Source: Pseudomonadota bacterium (GTDB lineage Bacteria > Pseudomonadota > Gammaproteobacteria > Steroidobacterales > Steroidobacteraceae). From it: 33,178 bases of DNA. The notes beneath the pieces were generated by a model. That model was not told where the DNA came from. It searched no databases and worked only from the letters and a program-made list of their open reading frames with translations. The stretch lies in contig JAFEDU010000011.1 of NCBI GenBank assembly GCA_018241425.1, forward strand, positions 1-33,178. The letters run 5' to 3'. Positions 15,374 through 22,013 of the stretch are shown piece after piece; position 1 is the stretch's first letter; each line of letters opens with the position of its first letter. Made by a program: the position numbers and the translations under genes.

Positions 15374-15439
15374 GGTCCACTCCCACCCTGCCGCATCGCA
15401 CAGACAATGGACGCTCGGTAATGCGGCGAGCCAGCGGCG

Positions 15440-15633
15440 ATTTTTTGACCGGACTGAGCTCGATACTCTCAAGTGCCTCAGTCGGCAGGGCCTAGCGCGC
15501 TCCCCTCTCGCCTTACCCACAGGGTTATTCCCGGAGTCTGGGGATAAGTTAGACAGGCATGGGATCTCCCTTCGGAAAGCGCAAGATGCCTGTAGCGGCA
15601 CAACGTAGATCGCGAGAGGTTGCCATGACAAGG
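15440..15633 (+). repeat. duplicated upstream module, copy B
   Basis: Homologous to 14002-14199. The three 9-mers occur as TTACCCACA (15513-15521), TTATTCCCG (15525-15533) and TGGGGATAA (15539-15547), with exactly the same spacing as in copy A (starts 12 and 14 bases apart). TTGACC is at 15445-15450. The module ends in AGAGGTTGCCATG, and here that ATG (15625) is the start of a real gene. The two copies are separated by the WD40 gene. Confidence 0.8.
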
Positions 15634-15999
15634 TGGTCGGTATCGTTAACCGCAGTGGCCTTCCTGAGGACAGTCCTCGCTTCGCCGGCGCATCCGGCGG
15701 AACCGGCTCCGGCAACTGCAGCCCCGGGAAAGGCGTTGATCCTCGCCGCTTCTAATTCGCGAGCCCAAGTGCGCTTCCGAAAGCTCGACGAGGCCGAGGC
15801 CTCCGCGGATGCCCGACTCCAGCTCGAACCCGGACACCATACTCTGGAGATAACCTGCTCATTTTCGGAGCCGGAACACAGTGAGCAGTGGGGTGCCACG
15901 GCGTTCGATGTTGAGCCCGATAAGGTGTATGTGGTGTCGGCGACGCGCTCGAGTGGCGATCGCTACTGCATAGTAAGCGTCAGTCCGCGCCAGCCGTGA
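15625..15999 (+). CDS. small hypothetical exported protein (124 aa)
   Basis: Starts at the ATG at 15625 with AGAGG 5 bases upstream; the frame is open further upstream but enters the repeat module. Residues 1 to about 21 form a signal peptide (MTRWSVSLTAVAFLRTVLAS), followed by an Ala/Pro linker. The mature domain is short and beta-rich (ALILAASNSRAQVRFRKLDE, LQLEPGHHTLEITCSF, VYVVSATRSSG, YCIVSVSP). It resembles small periplasmic beta-sandwich proteins in which a GxHxLEI-type turn is common, a weak resemblance. Two Cys may pair. Stop and following gene overlap or abut. Confidence 0.75.
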   Translation: MTRWSVSLTAVAFLRTVLASPAHPAEPAPATAAPGKALILAASNSRAQVRFRKLDEAEASADARLQLEPGHHTLEITCSFSEPEHSEQWGATAFDVEPDKVYVVSATRSSGDRYCIVSVSPRQP

Positions 16000-16001
16000 C
16001 C

Positions 16002-16301
16002 ATGAAGGCACTACCGCCCCCTGATGACGCGCTTACCGACGCAGAAGCCATTGAAGTCCTGCGTGGCTGGGTGGTCTCCGGCGATCTGCAGGTTTCATTG
16101 GCCTTTGAGGCTTTTGGTAATAGCCCTGAGACTTGGGGTCAGTTGCTCGCCGAGATCGCGCTGCACATTGCGACAGCGATGAGCGCTCAGGGATACGGCG
16201 ATGCCGACGCGATCCTGGCAAAGGTGAGGTCGAGTCTCCTAGCGAATCTCGAAAACCCTGACGAGGGGCTTGAAGGGTCGCCGCGCGACCCCGTTCAATA
16301 G
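16002..16301 (+). CDS. DUF5076-family protein
   Basis: About 99 residues. The pattern KALPPPDDALTDAEAIEVLR, then GWVVSGDLQVSLAFEAFGNS, then PETWGQLLAEIALHIATAMS is what I recall of DUF5076 proteins (PF16826): a Pro-rich N-terminus, V..GDLQVSL, W..lL.d...H.a.A. They are small cytosolic proteins of unknown function. I chose the ATG at 16002; a GTG at 15996 overlapping the previous stop would add two residues. The close spacing suggests an operon with the preceding exported protein and the following small genes. Confidence 0.75.
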   Translation: MKALPPPDDALTDAEAIEVLRGWVVSGDLQVSLAFEAFGNSPETWGQLLAEIALHIATAMSAQGYGDADAILAKVRSSLLANLENPDEGLEGSPRDPVQ

Positions 16302-16329
16302 AGACGCGGCGAATCCTTAAGAGATCCCA

Positions 16330-16608
16330 ATGGGTCAAGAATCTCAGTCAGGCGGAAGTGAGCCGAAAGGAAAACCCCGGTACTGGTTTGCTGCAAAGAA
16401 ATTCGGCTATGGATGGACGTGGCCCCTGACTTGGGAGGGTTGGGTCACTTACCTCACCTGGGCCGCTGGAATCTTCTTTTTCTTCCCGCATCTACACGCT
16501 GCGGAGCGTCCGGTATTTGCCCTACTCGTCATCATGGGGAGCACCCTTCCGCTCGCTGCCATCTGCTTCTGGAAAGGCGAGCCTCAGCGCGGATTCAGGG
16601 GCAACTAA
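16330..16608 (+). CDS. small two-TM hypothetical membrane protein (92 aa)
   Basis: The N-terminus is hydrophilic (GQESQSGGSEPKGKP). A conserved-looking block follows, RYWFAAKKFGYGWTWPLTWE, and then two membrane segments: GWVTYLTWAAGIFFFFP and VFALLVIMGSTLPLAAICFW. The (R/K)YWF.AK..G.GW..P.TW.GW pattern recurs in short uncharacterised proteobacterial membrane proteins, as I recall. Function unknown. The short N-terminal tail is probably cytosolic. Confidence 0.75.
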   Translation: MGQESQSGGSEPKGKPRYWFAAKKFGYGWTWPLTWEGWVTYLTWAAGIFFFFPHLHAAERPVFALLVIMGSTLPLAAICFWKGEPQRGFRGN

Positions 16609-16613
16609 TCGCA

Positions 16614-16783
16614 ATGCTCATCTACTGTCCCCGATGCGCGTGGCGACCCACGGGCACGAGTCGCTGGGTATGTACCCGCAAGATCGGCGGATGCGGGCAC
16701 ATCTGGAACACGTTCGCGCTCCGGGAGTCTTCCCCAAGTGCAACGTGAGATTCTACGGCGGCAAGCGCAAGATAAAGAAATAG
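16614..16783 (+). pseudogene. frameshifted small zinc-ribbon protein gene
   Basis: From the ATG at 16614 the frame reads MLIYCPRCAWRPTGTSRWVC, then TRKIGGCGHIWNTF, typical of small Zn-ribbon proteins that continue with (T/P)GVCPKC. Here the frame instead runs into ALRESSPSAT and stops at 16748. The expected continuation, APGVFPKCNVRFYGGKRKIK, is present in another frame from about 16718 to the TAG at 16783. A one-base loss (or two-base gain) around 16715-16720 explains this. Either the gene is broken, or a 44-residue truncated form is made, or the base call is wrong. The full product would be about 56 aa. Confidence 0.65.
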
Positions 16784-16808
16784 GAGTTCGATTCCCAAAG
16801 GAGAAATC

Positions 16809-17090
16809 ATGCTGCGCACATTCTCGCGAGCGATCCTGTGTTTTTGCATCGTCTCGGGCGCGTCGGGTTGCCTTTCCTTGAATTCGCCCGCCGCACAAGA
16901 GCGGCTTAAGACGATAGCCGCAGGACACATGGGATGCTCCCCGGATGATATTGCCATTTCTAATATTCAAGACCATCACAGTAGTGCGACTTGGAACGCG
17001 ACATGCGGGGCAAAGACGTATATCTGTTCCGGTGTTTCCGCGCCGGGCGGACACTCCGCGTCTTACAGTTGCGCTCCCATGACTCAGTAG
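16809..17090 (+). CDS. small lipoprotein (93 aa)
   Basis: A strong ribosome site (AAAGGAG) lies 5 bases before the ATG at 16809. The signal sequence (TFSRAILCFCIVSGASGC) ends in the lipobox ASGC, giving acylated Cys21. The mature part is about 73 residues with four further Cys: MGCSPDDIAISNIQ, WNATCGAKTYICSG and YSCAP. It therefore probably forms two disulfides in the periplasm. The motif GC.PDDI.I with W.A.C....Y.C occurs in small lipoproteins that I have seen only as hypothetical. Function unknown. Confidence 0.8.
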   Translation: MLRTFSRAILCFCIVSGASGCLSLNSPAAQERLKTIAAGHMGCSPDDIAISNIQDHHSSATWNATCGAKTYICSGVSAPGGHSASYSCAPMTQ

Positions 17091-17150
17091 TCATTTTCGG
17101 CCGTGCACTGGTTGACGCCGGCCGCTCGTGGAGTGTCTGACTGAAAACTT

Positions 17151-17516
17151 ATGCAATCCGTGAATCGGGCGAGTTCTTTACTCCGCGTCCTTGGCCAGTG
17201 CTTTATTGTCGCCGGGTTCACGTATGGCGCCGTCGCCTTCGCGGGCGCACCGATACATTGCACAGCTCCGGCGCCTCTCGAAGGTCATTTTGACGCAAGG
17301 ACGCCGAATCTCATCGTCATGCTTCGAAAGGGTTCCGACCCTCCTGACGTTGCCCGGAAGCTGGCACAGAAGTACCACTTCACGGTGATGTCGGTGTGGT
17401 CGCATGCCATTCTTGGATTCGTCATTCGAAACATCGATCTCCACTTGATACCCGTGCTCCAGTGCGAGCCTGACATCGAGCAGCTATCCTTCGATGCGGT
17501 GACCATGATCACGTGA
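17151..17516 (+). CDS. exported peptidase-inhibitor-I9-like protein
   Basis: A 121-residue product with a signal peptide (LLRVLGQCFIVAGFTYGAVA, cleaved near AFA-GAP). Residues about 50-115 match the layout of the I9 inhibitor/subtilisin-propeptide fold: NLIVMLRKGSDPPDVARKLA, QKYHFTVMSVWSHAILGFVI, then a short helix and CEPDIEQLSFDAV. In I9 domains the pattern is yIV.lk....p...a......g......y..al.GFa......l..l...p.V..ie.D. No protease follows it, so it would be a stand-alone inhibitor or chaperone-like form in the periplasm. The assignment is by motif shape and moderately sure. Confidence 0.65.
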   Translation: MQSVNRASSLLRVLGQCFIVAGFTYGAVAFAGAPIHCTAPAPLEGHFDARTPNLIVMLRKGSDPPDVARKLAQKYHFTVMSVWSHAILGFVIRNIDLHLIPVLQCEPDIEQLSFDAVTMIT

Positions 17517-17591
17517 TCGAAATCCGGGGTTGCGTCGAGACTCGTTCGCTGAATGCGTAACCCCTAGGGCCTTGGCGCTTATACTGGTGTG

Positions 17592-18623
17592 ATGCGCTAC
17601 TGGTGGGTCAACCAAAACCAGACCTATCGGCACGAGATCGCCGGCGGCTACCTTTGGTCGCCCAAGCGCAATAAGAACGGCGCCCGGAATCCCTTCTACG
17701 AGTCGATGCGCGAGGTCAGTCCGGGCGACATCATCATTTCGTTCTCGGATACCCGCATCGCTGCTCTCGGTATCGCGGGGTCCTTTTGCGAGGAAAGCCC
17801 TCTTCCGACTGAATTCGGCACCGTCGGACTTCAGTGGTCACACGGCATCGGCTGGCGAGTCGACGTGCATTTCCGGGAGCTCCGCAATCGGATCCGCCCG
17901 AAGGACCATATGGGGGTACTGGCTCCCCTCCTCCCCGAGAAATATGCACCCCTGCAGAAGGATGGAGACGGGCTGCAGAGTGTCTATCTCGCCGGCGTCA
18001 GCGAAGCGTTTGCGACCACGCTATTCGGGCTCATCGGGGCCGAAACGGCCTCGGTCTTGGCGGCGGCCCAGGCCACTGCGCGGAGCGTCGATTCGGCGAA
18101 TATTCCGGACATCACCCGTGAGGAGTGGGAGCGGCGGGTAGAGCTCGACATTCTCGAAGACAGCCACGTCCCCGAGACGGAACGGACGACGCTCGTCCAG
18201 GCCCGGCGTGGCCAGGGCGTCTTCAGGACCAACGTCCAGCTCATTGAAACGGCGTGCCGGATCACGAAAGTCACCCACCTGGAGCACCTGGTGGCGAGTC
18301 ATATGAAGCCGTGGCGCGACGGAACCAATGAAGAGCGCCTTAATGGGGAGAACGGGTTGCTCCTCACTCCTTCCATCGACCACCTCTTTGATAAAGGCTT
18401 CATCTCCTTCGAGAACGGGGGCGATCTCATTCTCTCTCCCGTCGCGGATCGGGCGTCCCTGGTACGCATGGGGGTTCCGGTCGATGCGCGGGTCAACGTC
18501 GGTGGGTTTACGGAAGGCCAGCGGAAGTTCCTGGACTACCACCGGGAGAGTGTGTTGAAGCAATCCCGACAGGCTGGCGGGCGTGCCAAGAATCGCCGAA
18601 ATGTGCTCTTTAATGGAGATTAA
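17592..18623 (+). CDS. EVE-like/HNH modification-dependent restriction endonuclease
   Basis: A 343-residue product. The N-terminal ~150 residues resemble an EVE-type module (MRYWWVNQNQTYRHEIAGGY, then LWSPK, NPFYESMREVSPGDIIISF and GIGWRVDVHF), which in such enzymes reads modified bases. The C-terminal part, from about residue 175, is an HNH_2-type nuclease: ARRGQGVFRTNVQLIETACR, LEHLVASHMKPWRD, ERLNGENGLLLTPSIDHLFD and KGFISF, with the catalytic His in ASHMKPW and Asn/His in NGLLLTPSIDHLFD. Family knowledge points to type IV-like restriction of modified phage DNA. A TATACT box at 17580-17585 ends 6 bases before the ATG, so a leaderless transcript is possible. It follows a 75-base gap. Confidence 0.88.
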   Translation: MRYWWVNQNQTYRHEIAGGYLWSPKRNKNGARNPFYESMREVSPGDIIISFSDTRIAALGIAGSFCEESPLPTEFGTVGLQWSHGIGWRVDVHFRELRNRIRPKDHMGVLAPLLPEKYAPLQKDGDGLQSVYLAGVSEAFATTLFGLIGAETASVLAAAQATARSVDSANIPDITREEWERRVELDILEDSHVPETERTTLVQARRGQGVFRTNVQLIETACRITKVTHLEHLVASHMKPWRDGTNEERLNGENGLLLTPSIDHLFDKGFISFENGGDLILSPVADRASLVRMGVPVDARVNVGGFTEGQRKFLDYHRESVLKQSRQAGGRAKNRRNVLFNGD

Positions 18624-18628
18624 AGAAG

Positions 18629-18994
18629 ATGCGATGCTTTAACCATCCGGACCGGGACGCTATCGGTAGCTGTAAATACTGCAGCAAAGGTCTGTGCCCG
18701 GAATGCTGCGCCGACTTGCCGATAGGCCTCGCCTGTCGAAACAAGCACGAAGCGCTGGTGGAACGCCACGAGACCCTCGTCAATCGGGCTCGACAAGTGC
18801 AGTACACGGCGGCGCGCGGCCGATATGTCGCCCCGTCGTTCTTACTGCTAATGGGAACTGCTTTCTGCGCCTACGGCTGGCTCCTCGGACGCCACGATAG
18901 CCTCCTCGCCATCATGGGCGTCGGATTTCTCCTGTTCGGTGCGACCTTGCTGTTCCTTAATCTTCGGGCGTACGGGCGGTCGGCGAGTGGGTGA
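18629..18994 (+). CDS. B-box-like zinc-binding membrane protein
   Basis: A 121-residue product 5 bases after the nuclease gene. Residues 1-45 carry Cys/His pairs in B-box order: CFNHPDRDAIGSCKYCSKGL, then CPECCADLPIGLACRNKH. A helical linker (LVERHETLVNRARQVQY) follows, then two membrane segments (FLLLMGTAFCAYGWLLG and LLAIMGVGFLLFGATLLFL). Small proteins with an N-terminal B-box-like zinc module and two C-terminal TM helices are common hypotheticals in Pseudomonadota. The zinc module should face the cytosol. The next gene's GTG overlaps its 3' end by 8 bases. Confidence 0.8.
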   Translation: MRCFNHPDRDAIGSCKYCSKGLCPECCADLPIGLACRNKHEALVERHETLVNRARQVQYTAARGRYVAPSFLLLMGTAFCAYGWLLGRHDSLLAIMGVGFLLFGATLLFLNLRAYGRSASG

Positions 18995-19403
18995 GCACGA
19001 CGATTCGTCCCGCTCGAGGGACGCCCGCGGAAGAGACCGGCGCTCAATCCAGAGCGGCCCTTGCGGTGTCCTCCTGGCGCTCTGCGCCGTTCTCGCGTCC
19101 GCTTGCGCTAGATCGCCACAGGACCCGACGGTTTACCGACTGCATTGCGTCGAGTCAGGATCTCTGCAACATCAATTCACGGTCCTCTTCGATCTTAAAT
19201 CGCAGGCCGTCTTCATCCAGGGAACTGACACGCTCATCCAAGCCACTCAACTGCCGGGCACAGATGAGATTCATATCCGTTTGGCTAGCGGGTCTCTGGT
19301 GGAAATCCATCGGAACGGCACTGCGCACGTGCAACAGAGGGCCATCGCGGGAACACCCGAACTTGGTGGAGAATACGTGGCCAAGTGTTCACCTCCAACC
19401 TAA
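18987..19403 (+). CDS. hypothetical lipoprotein (138 aa)
   Basis: I take the GTG at 18987, overlapping the previous gene by 8 bases. About 28 hydrophilic, Arg/Asp-rich residues precede the signal core (CGVLLALCAVLASAC), which ends in the lipobox LASAC. The mature part is about 95 residues and beta-rich: PTVYRLHCVESGSLQHQFTV, KSQAVFIQGTDTLIQ, IHIRLASGSLVEIHRNGTAH and GEYVAKC. This looks like a small lipocalin-like or beta-barrel lipoprotein, unassigned. The long n-region suggests that the true start might be a later, non-canonical codon, but none is obvious. Confidence 0.65.
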   Translation: MGEHDDSSRSRDARGRDRRSIQSGPCGVLLALCAVLASACARSPQDPTVYRLHCVESGSLQHQFTVLFDLKSQAVFIQGTDTLIQATQLPGTDEIHIRLASGSLVEIHRNGTAHVQQRAIAGTPELGGEYVAKCSPPT

Positions 19404-19480
19404 GAGCGACGGCCCTTGGGCACGGCGATCTGTACGCTTTACATTTGAAGTGCAACAAAGAGGCTGGGAGGGCGGCCTGA

Positions 19481-19873
19481 ATGACGAGTTCGCCAAATAC
19501 ATTCCGCGCGCTTTTTCTCGCTCTAGTTGCGACTATGGTCCTCGGCTGCACCCACGCAGAACCCAGGAGTCTTGATGAATCTCGCCGACAGGCCCTGAAG
19601 AAGATCGATGTCGCAGCATGTCGGGCAAAGGGCGGCTCGATTCGCCCCGTATGCATGCTGCAGTTTCCGGAATGCGTGGTGCCATTCTCGGACGCTGGTA
19701 AGTCGTGCACGGATAAAGCTCAGTGCCAAGGAATGTGCTGGCTACGCGAAAATCCGTTCACTGGAGATAAATCTGAGCCGGTAACCGGGACCTGTCAGGA
19801 AACGACGGATATTTGCGGATGCTACGTCGAAATTCGCGATGGCAAGAGAGCCGGAGGGGTTTGCGAAGATTGA
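19481..19873 (+). CDS. Cys-rich lipoprotein (130 aa)
   Basis: GGGAGGG lies about 8 bases before the ATG at 19481. The signal sequence (TFRALFLALVATMVLGC) ends in the lipobox VLGC, giving acylated Cys23. The mature part has about ten Cys in a regular array: ACRAKGGSIRPVCMLQFPEC, DAGKSCTDKAQCQGMC, GTCQETTDICGC and GGVCED. The pattern C...GG...C......C......C.D...C.G.C......G.C......CGC is one I recall from small uncharacterised lipoproteins. It should be a disulfide-stabilised periplasmic domain. Function unknown. Confidence 0.8.
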   Translation: MTSSPNTFRALFLALVATMVLGCTHAEPRSLDESRRQALKKIDVAACRAKGGSIRPVCMLQFPECVVPFSDAGKSCTDKAQCQGMCWLRENPFTGDKSEPVTGTCQETTDICGCYVEIRDGKRAGGVCED

Positions 19874-19965
19874 GTGTCTCGAGGAACCCACGCGCTCGCA
19901 TTGTGCGTGGGCTTGCGGTACCTACTCTCCTACCGCCATGCCGAAGGCGCCTCCGACCCCCATTA

Positions 19966-20082
19966 ATGTCTGAGAACTCTATGCTTGTGCAACGACTGGG
20001 GCTAATCGATGCAGTTCTCGGACTCACCGCCGTGGGCATGCTCTTGGGAGTGATTGCGAGCCCTGCGACTCAGCGACCGTAG
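19966..20082 (+). CDS. possible 38-aa single-TM peptide
   Basis: A short frame from the ATG at 19966: MSENSMLVQRLGLIDAVLGL, then a continuation of the hydrophobic stretch (TAVGMLLGVIASPAT) and a short tail. It would make one membrane-spanning helix. No ribosome site is visible and there is nothing to compare it with, so it may be chance. It lies in the 224-base gap between the Cys-rich lipoprotein and the DUF429 gene, which otherwise holds nothing I can identify. Confidence 0.25.
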   Translation: MSENSMLVQRLGLIDAVLGLTAVGMLLGVIASPATQRP

Positions 20083-20097
20083 CGACGACTACCTAAC

Positions 20098-20796
20098 ATG
20101 CAGATTGCAATCGTCGGTATCGACTGCGCGACTGAGCCAGCCAAGACTGGCCTCGCGCTCGGATATCTTGAGAACGGTGCTCTCGTCGCTCAAGAGGCCG
20201 GATGCGCCTGTCGCACTGCGGAAGCGGATCAAATTGTGTATGAATGGCTGAAAAGCAGTCCCAAGGGTCTCATTGCACTTGACGCACCACTGGGATGGCC
20301 TACATCGCTCGCCCGATCGCTGCAGCGACATGAAGCTGGAAGCGCCCTATCCGAATCTGCGAATCAGATGTTTCGGCGGGTCACCGACGAAGAGATCTGG
20401 ACGCGATTACGTAAACGTCCCTTCGATGTCGGCGCAAATCTGATTGCCCGAACTGCACATGCCGCTCTCCAGGTTCTTGAGCGGCTCAGGGATCGCCTGG
20501 AGGACGCCATTCCGCTCGCCTGGAGCCCTGCATGGTCGGGGCGATTCGCCGCAATCGAGGTCTATCCCGCCGCGACCCTCCTGGTCCGGGGCGTTAAGGG
20601 CGCTCCGAGTCGCGACAGCTGGCTCACCCGCGAAGTCTGGAGAGATCGACCCCTCCCAAGGTCGAGCGATGCCCGCGACGCGATCGTCTGTCTGACTGCG
20701 GCGGCCGACTTCCTGGAGGGTGCCGCCCGTGCGCCCGATGATTTGCAGCTTGAGGCTGCTCGGCGGGAGGGTTGGATTTGGGTGCGGGAACACTGA
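20098..20796 (+). CDS. DUF429-family predicted RNase H-fold nuclease
   Basis: A 232-residue cytosolic protein. DUF429 (PF04250) landmarks in order: an N-terminal GIDCATEPAKTGLALG with the first acidic residue, LIALDAPLGWPTSLARSL in the middle, RRVTDEEI, then IEVYPAATLL and the C-terminal acidic block SSDARDAIVCLTAAADFLEG. The family is predicted to have an RNase H-like fold and is annotated as a putative nuclease; activity has not been shown to my knowledge. The three acidic positions (D9, D62 region, D190 region) look intact. The stop is followed after one base by the GTG of the LspA-like gene, so the two are probably translated together. Confidence 0.85.
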   Translation: MQIAIVGIDCATEPAKTGLALGYLENGALVAQEAGCACRTAEADQIVYEWLKSSPKGLIALDAPLGWPTSLARSLQRHEAGSALSESANQMFRRVTDEEIWTRLRKRPFDVGANLIARTAHAALQVLERLRDRLEDAIPLAWSPAWSGRFAAIEVYPAATLLVRGVKGAPSRDSWLTREVWRDRPLPRSSDARDAIVCLTAAADFLEGAARAPDDLQLEAARREGWIWVREH

Positions 20797-20797
20797 C

Positions 20798-21970
20798 GTG
20801 AGAGTTCAAGCGACTCCGCGCCAATTCGCGCTGTTCGCCACTCTGGTGGTAGTGGACGCCATAGCCAAGATGGTGGCGTATCACAGCCTCCCCCAAAACG
20901 CGCCGATCGATGAGAACTGCAGCCTATGCCTTGTGTTAAGGCTCAACAACCTGGGGTTGGGCTCTGCAGCCCGCCTGATAGCCCATTCCCAAGGCTTTAC
21001 GAGCTTGGTGGCGGCGGGTGTCTTCAGCGCCTCCCTTGCTGTGGCGCTACTGATGGCCGCCACCTTGCGCCCCCTCACGGGCCGAGCCGTTGCATTTTTC
21101 CTCGTCGTCGCTATCAGTGCGACGACCGCGGCCTCGTACCTGCTACCACCCATTGGATATGGTCTTGTCTGGGTCGCGTTCACACGGACCGCCGCGGTGT
21201 TTCTATGGGTGGTGATCTGGCTTCTTTCGACGTCCGCCGTATGGAGATTCGGTGCACTCCTCTGGGCGGCTGCGGGTCTTTCTAACCTGCTGTCCTTCGT
21301 CTATCCCCCTTTCCGGGTCGTTGACTACCTGTGGTCCGCTCCACTGAATCGGTTGACTTACATCGGCGTCTTCAACTTCGCCGACACGCTAGTACTCGCG
21401 GGTTTTTTGGTGTTTGCCGCGGCCGCCGTAATGAGCGCGGTCCGCTTCCTGCGCGGGAAGACACTCACCCAACTCCTGAGGATCGGCAATCGCATTCTCG
21501 GCGTGGCTGTCCTGGTCTTCGGCCTATCTGCCATTGCCACCGAACAACGCTCCACTGCGGGGAGAGCCATTGGGGGCGTGCTGGGGGGCCTGCTGATAGC
21601 GGCCGGAATTGTCGGCATACGGGGGCGAATTCGGCGGCTTCCCTCCGCTGAGCAAACTGGGCTGATATTTATCGTGCTCTTACTATTGTCGGCAATTCCC
21701 GCGTGGGGATTTCGCGAAGTATGGCGCGCACACACGCTACACGCCTTCTGTCACCAGACCCGCGTTGGGATGCCGTTGTCGGAATTGTTTGGCCTCGAGC
21801 GTCAACATGGGATCGACGATTCGTACTTGGCTCAGGCGAAATACAGGGGGTACGTAGATCAGGTTCATTCGAACGAGCTCGATTTCAGAAGCCACATGTT
21901 CGATCCGGACTTCCAATGCTCTATCGAGCACGATGGGAGGGTGGTTACCTCGGTGCGGCTACTTCAGTAG
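20798..21970 (+). CDS. LspA-like (signal peptidase II family) membrane protein with extra C-terminal domain
   Basis: The GTG at 20798 lies one base after the previous stop; the product is 390 aa. LspA-type landmarks are in order: VVVDAIAKMVAYHSLP (residues 17-32) like the D..tK of helix 1; LRLNNLGLG (48-55) like the N.G.aF loop; AAAGLSNLLSFV with VVDYLW (158-179) and VFNFADTLVLAG (191-202). The last two contain the two aspartates of the catalytic dyad, here D176 and D196. Usual LspA is about 160-170 aa and ends soon after. This protein adds more membrane helices and a periplasmic-type tail (AFCHQTRVGMPLSELFGLER and beyond), which loosely recalls a BamE-like fold. It may cleave lipoproteins or be a derived relative. 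Confidence 0.7.
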   Translation: MRVQATPRQFALFATLVVVDAIAKMVAYHSLPQNAPIDENCSLCLVLRLNNLGLGSAARLIAHSQGFTSLVAAGVFSASLAVALLMAATLRPLTGRAVAFFLVVAISATTAASYLLPPIGYGLVWVAFTRTAAVFLWVVIWLLSTSAVWRFGALLWAAAGLSNLLSFVYPPFRVVDYLWSAPLNRLTYIGVFNFADTLVLAGFLVFAAAAVMSAVRFLRGKTLTQLLRIGNRILGVAVLVFGLSAIATEQRSTAGRAIGGVLGGLLIAAGIVGIRGRIRRLPSAEQTGLIFIVLLLLSAIPAWGFREVWRAHTLHAFCHQTRVGMPLSELFGLERQHGIDDSYLAQAKYRGYVDQVHSNELDFRSHMFDPDFQCSIEHDGRVVTSVRLLQ

Positions 21971-22013
21971 CGGGGAGTAGTCCGAGGACCGAAATCCGGT
22001 AATCGTGCGACGT

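Noticed and set aside
10351..20097. Integron-type gene cassette array, suggested by many small unrelated genes
   Set aside because: No recurring attC-like imperfect palindromes with GTTRRRY/RYYYAAC ends were found between the genes, some genes overlap, and no integrase is visible.
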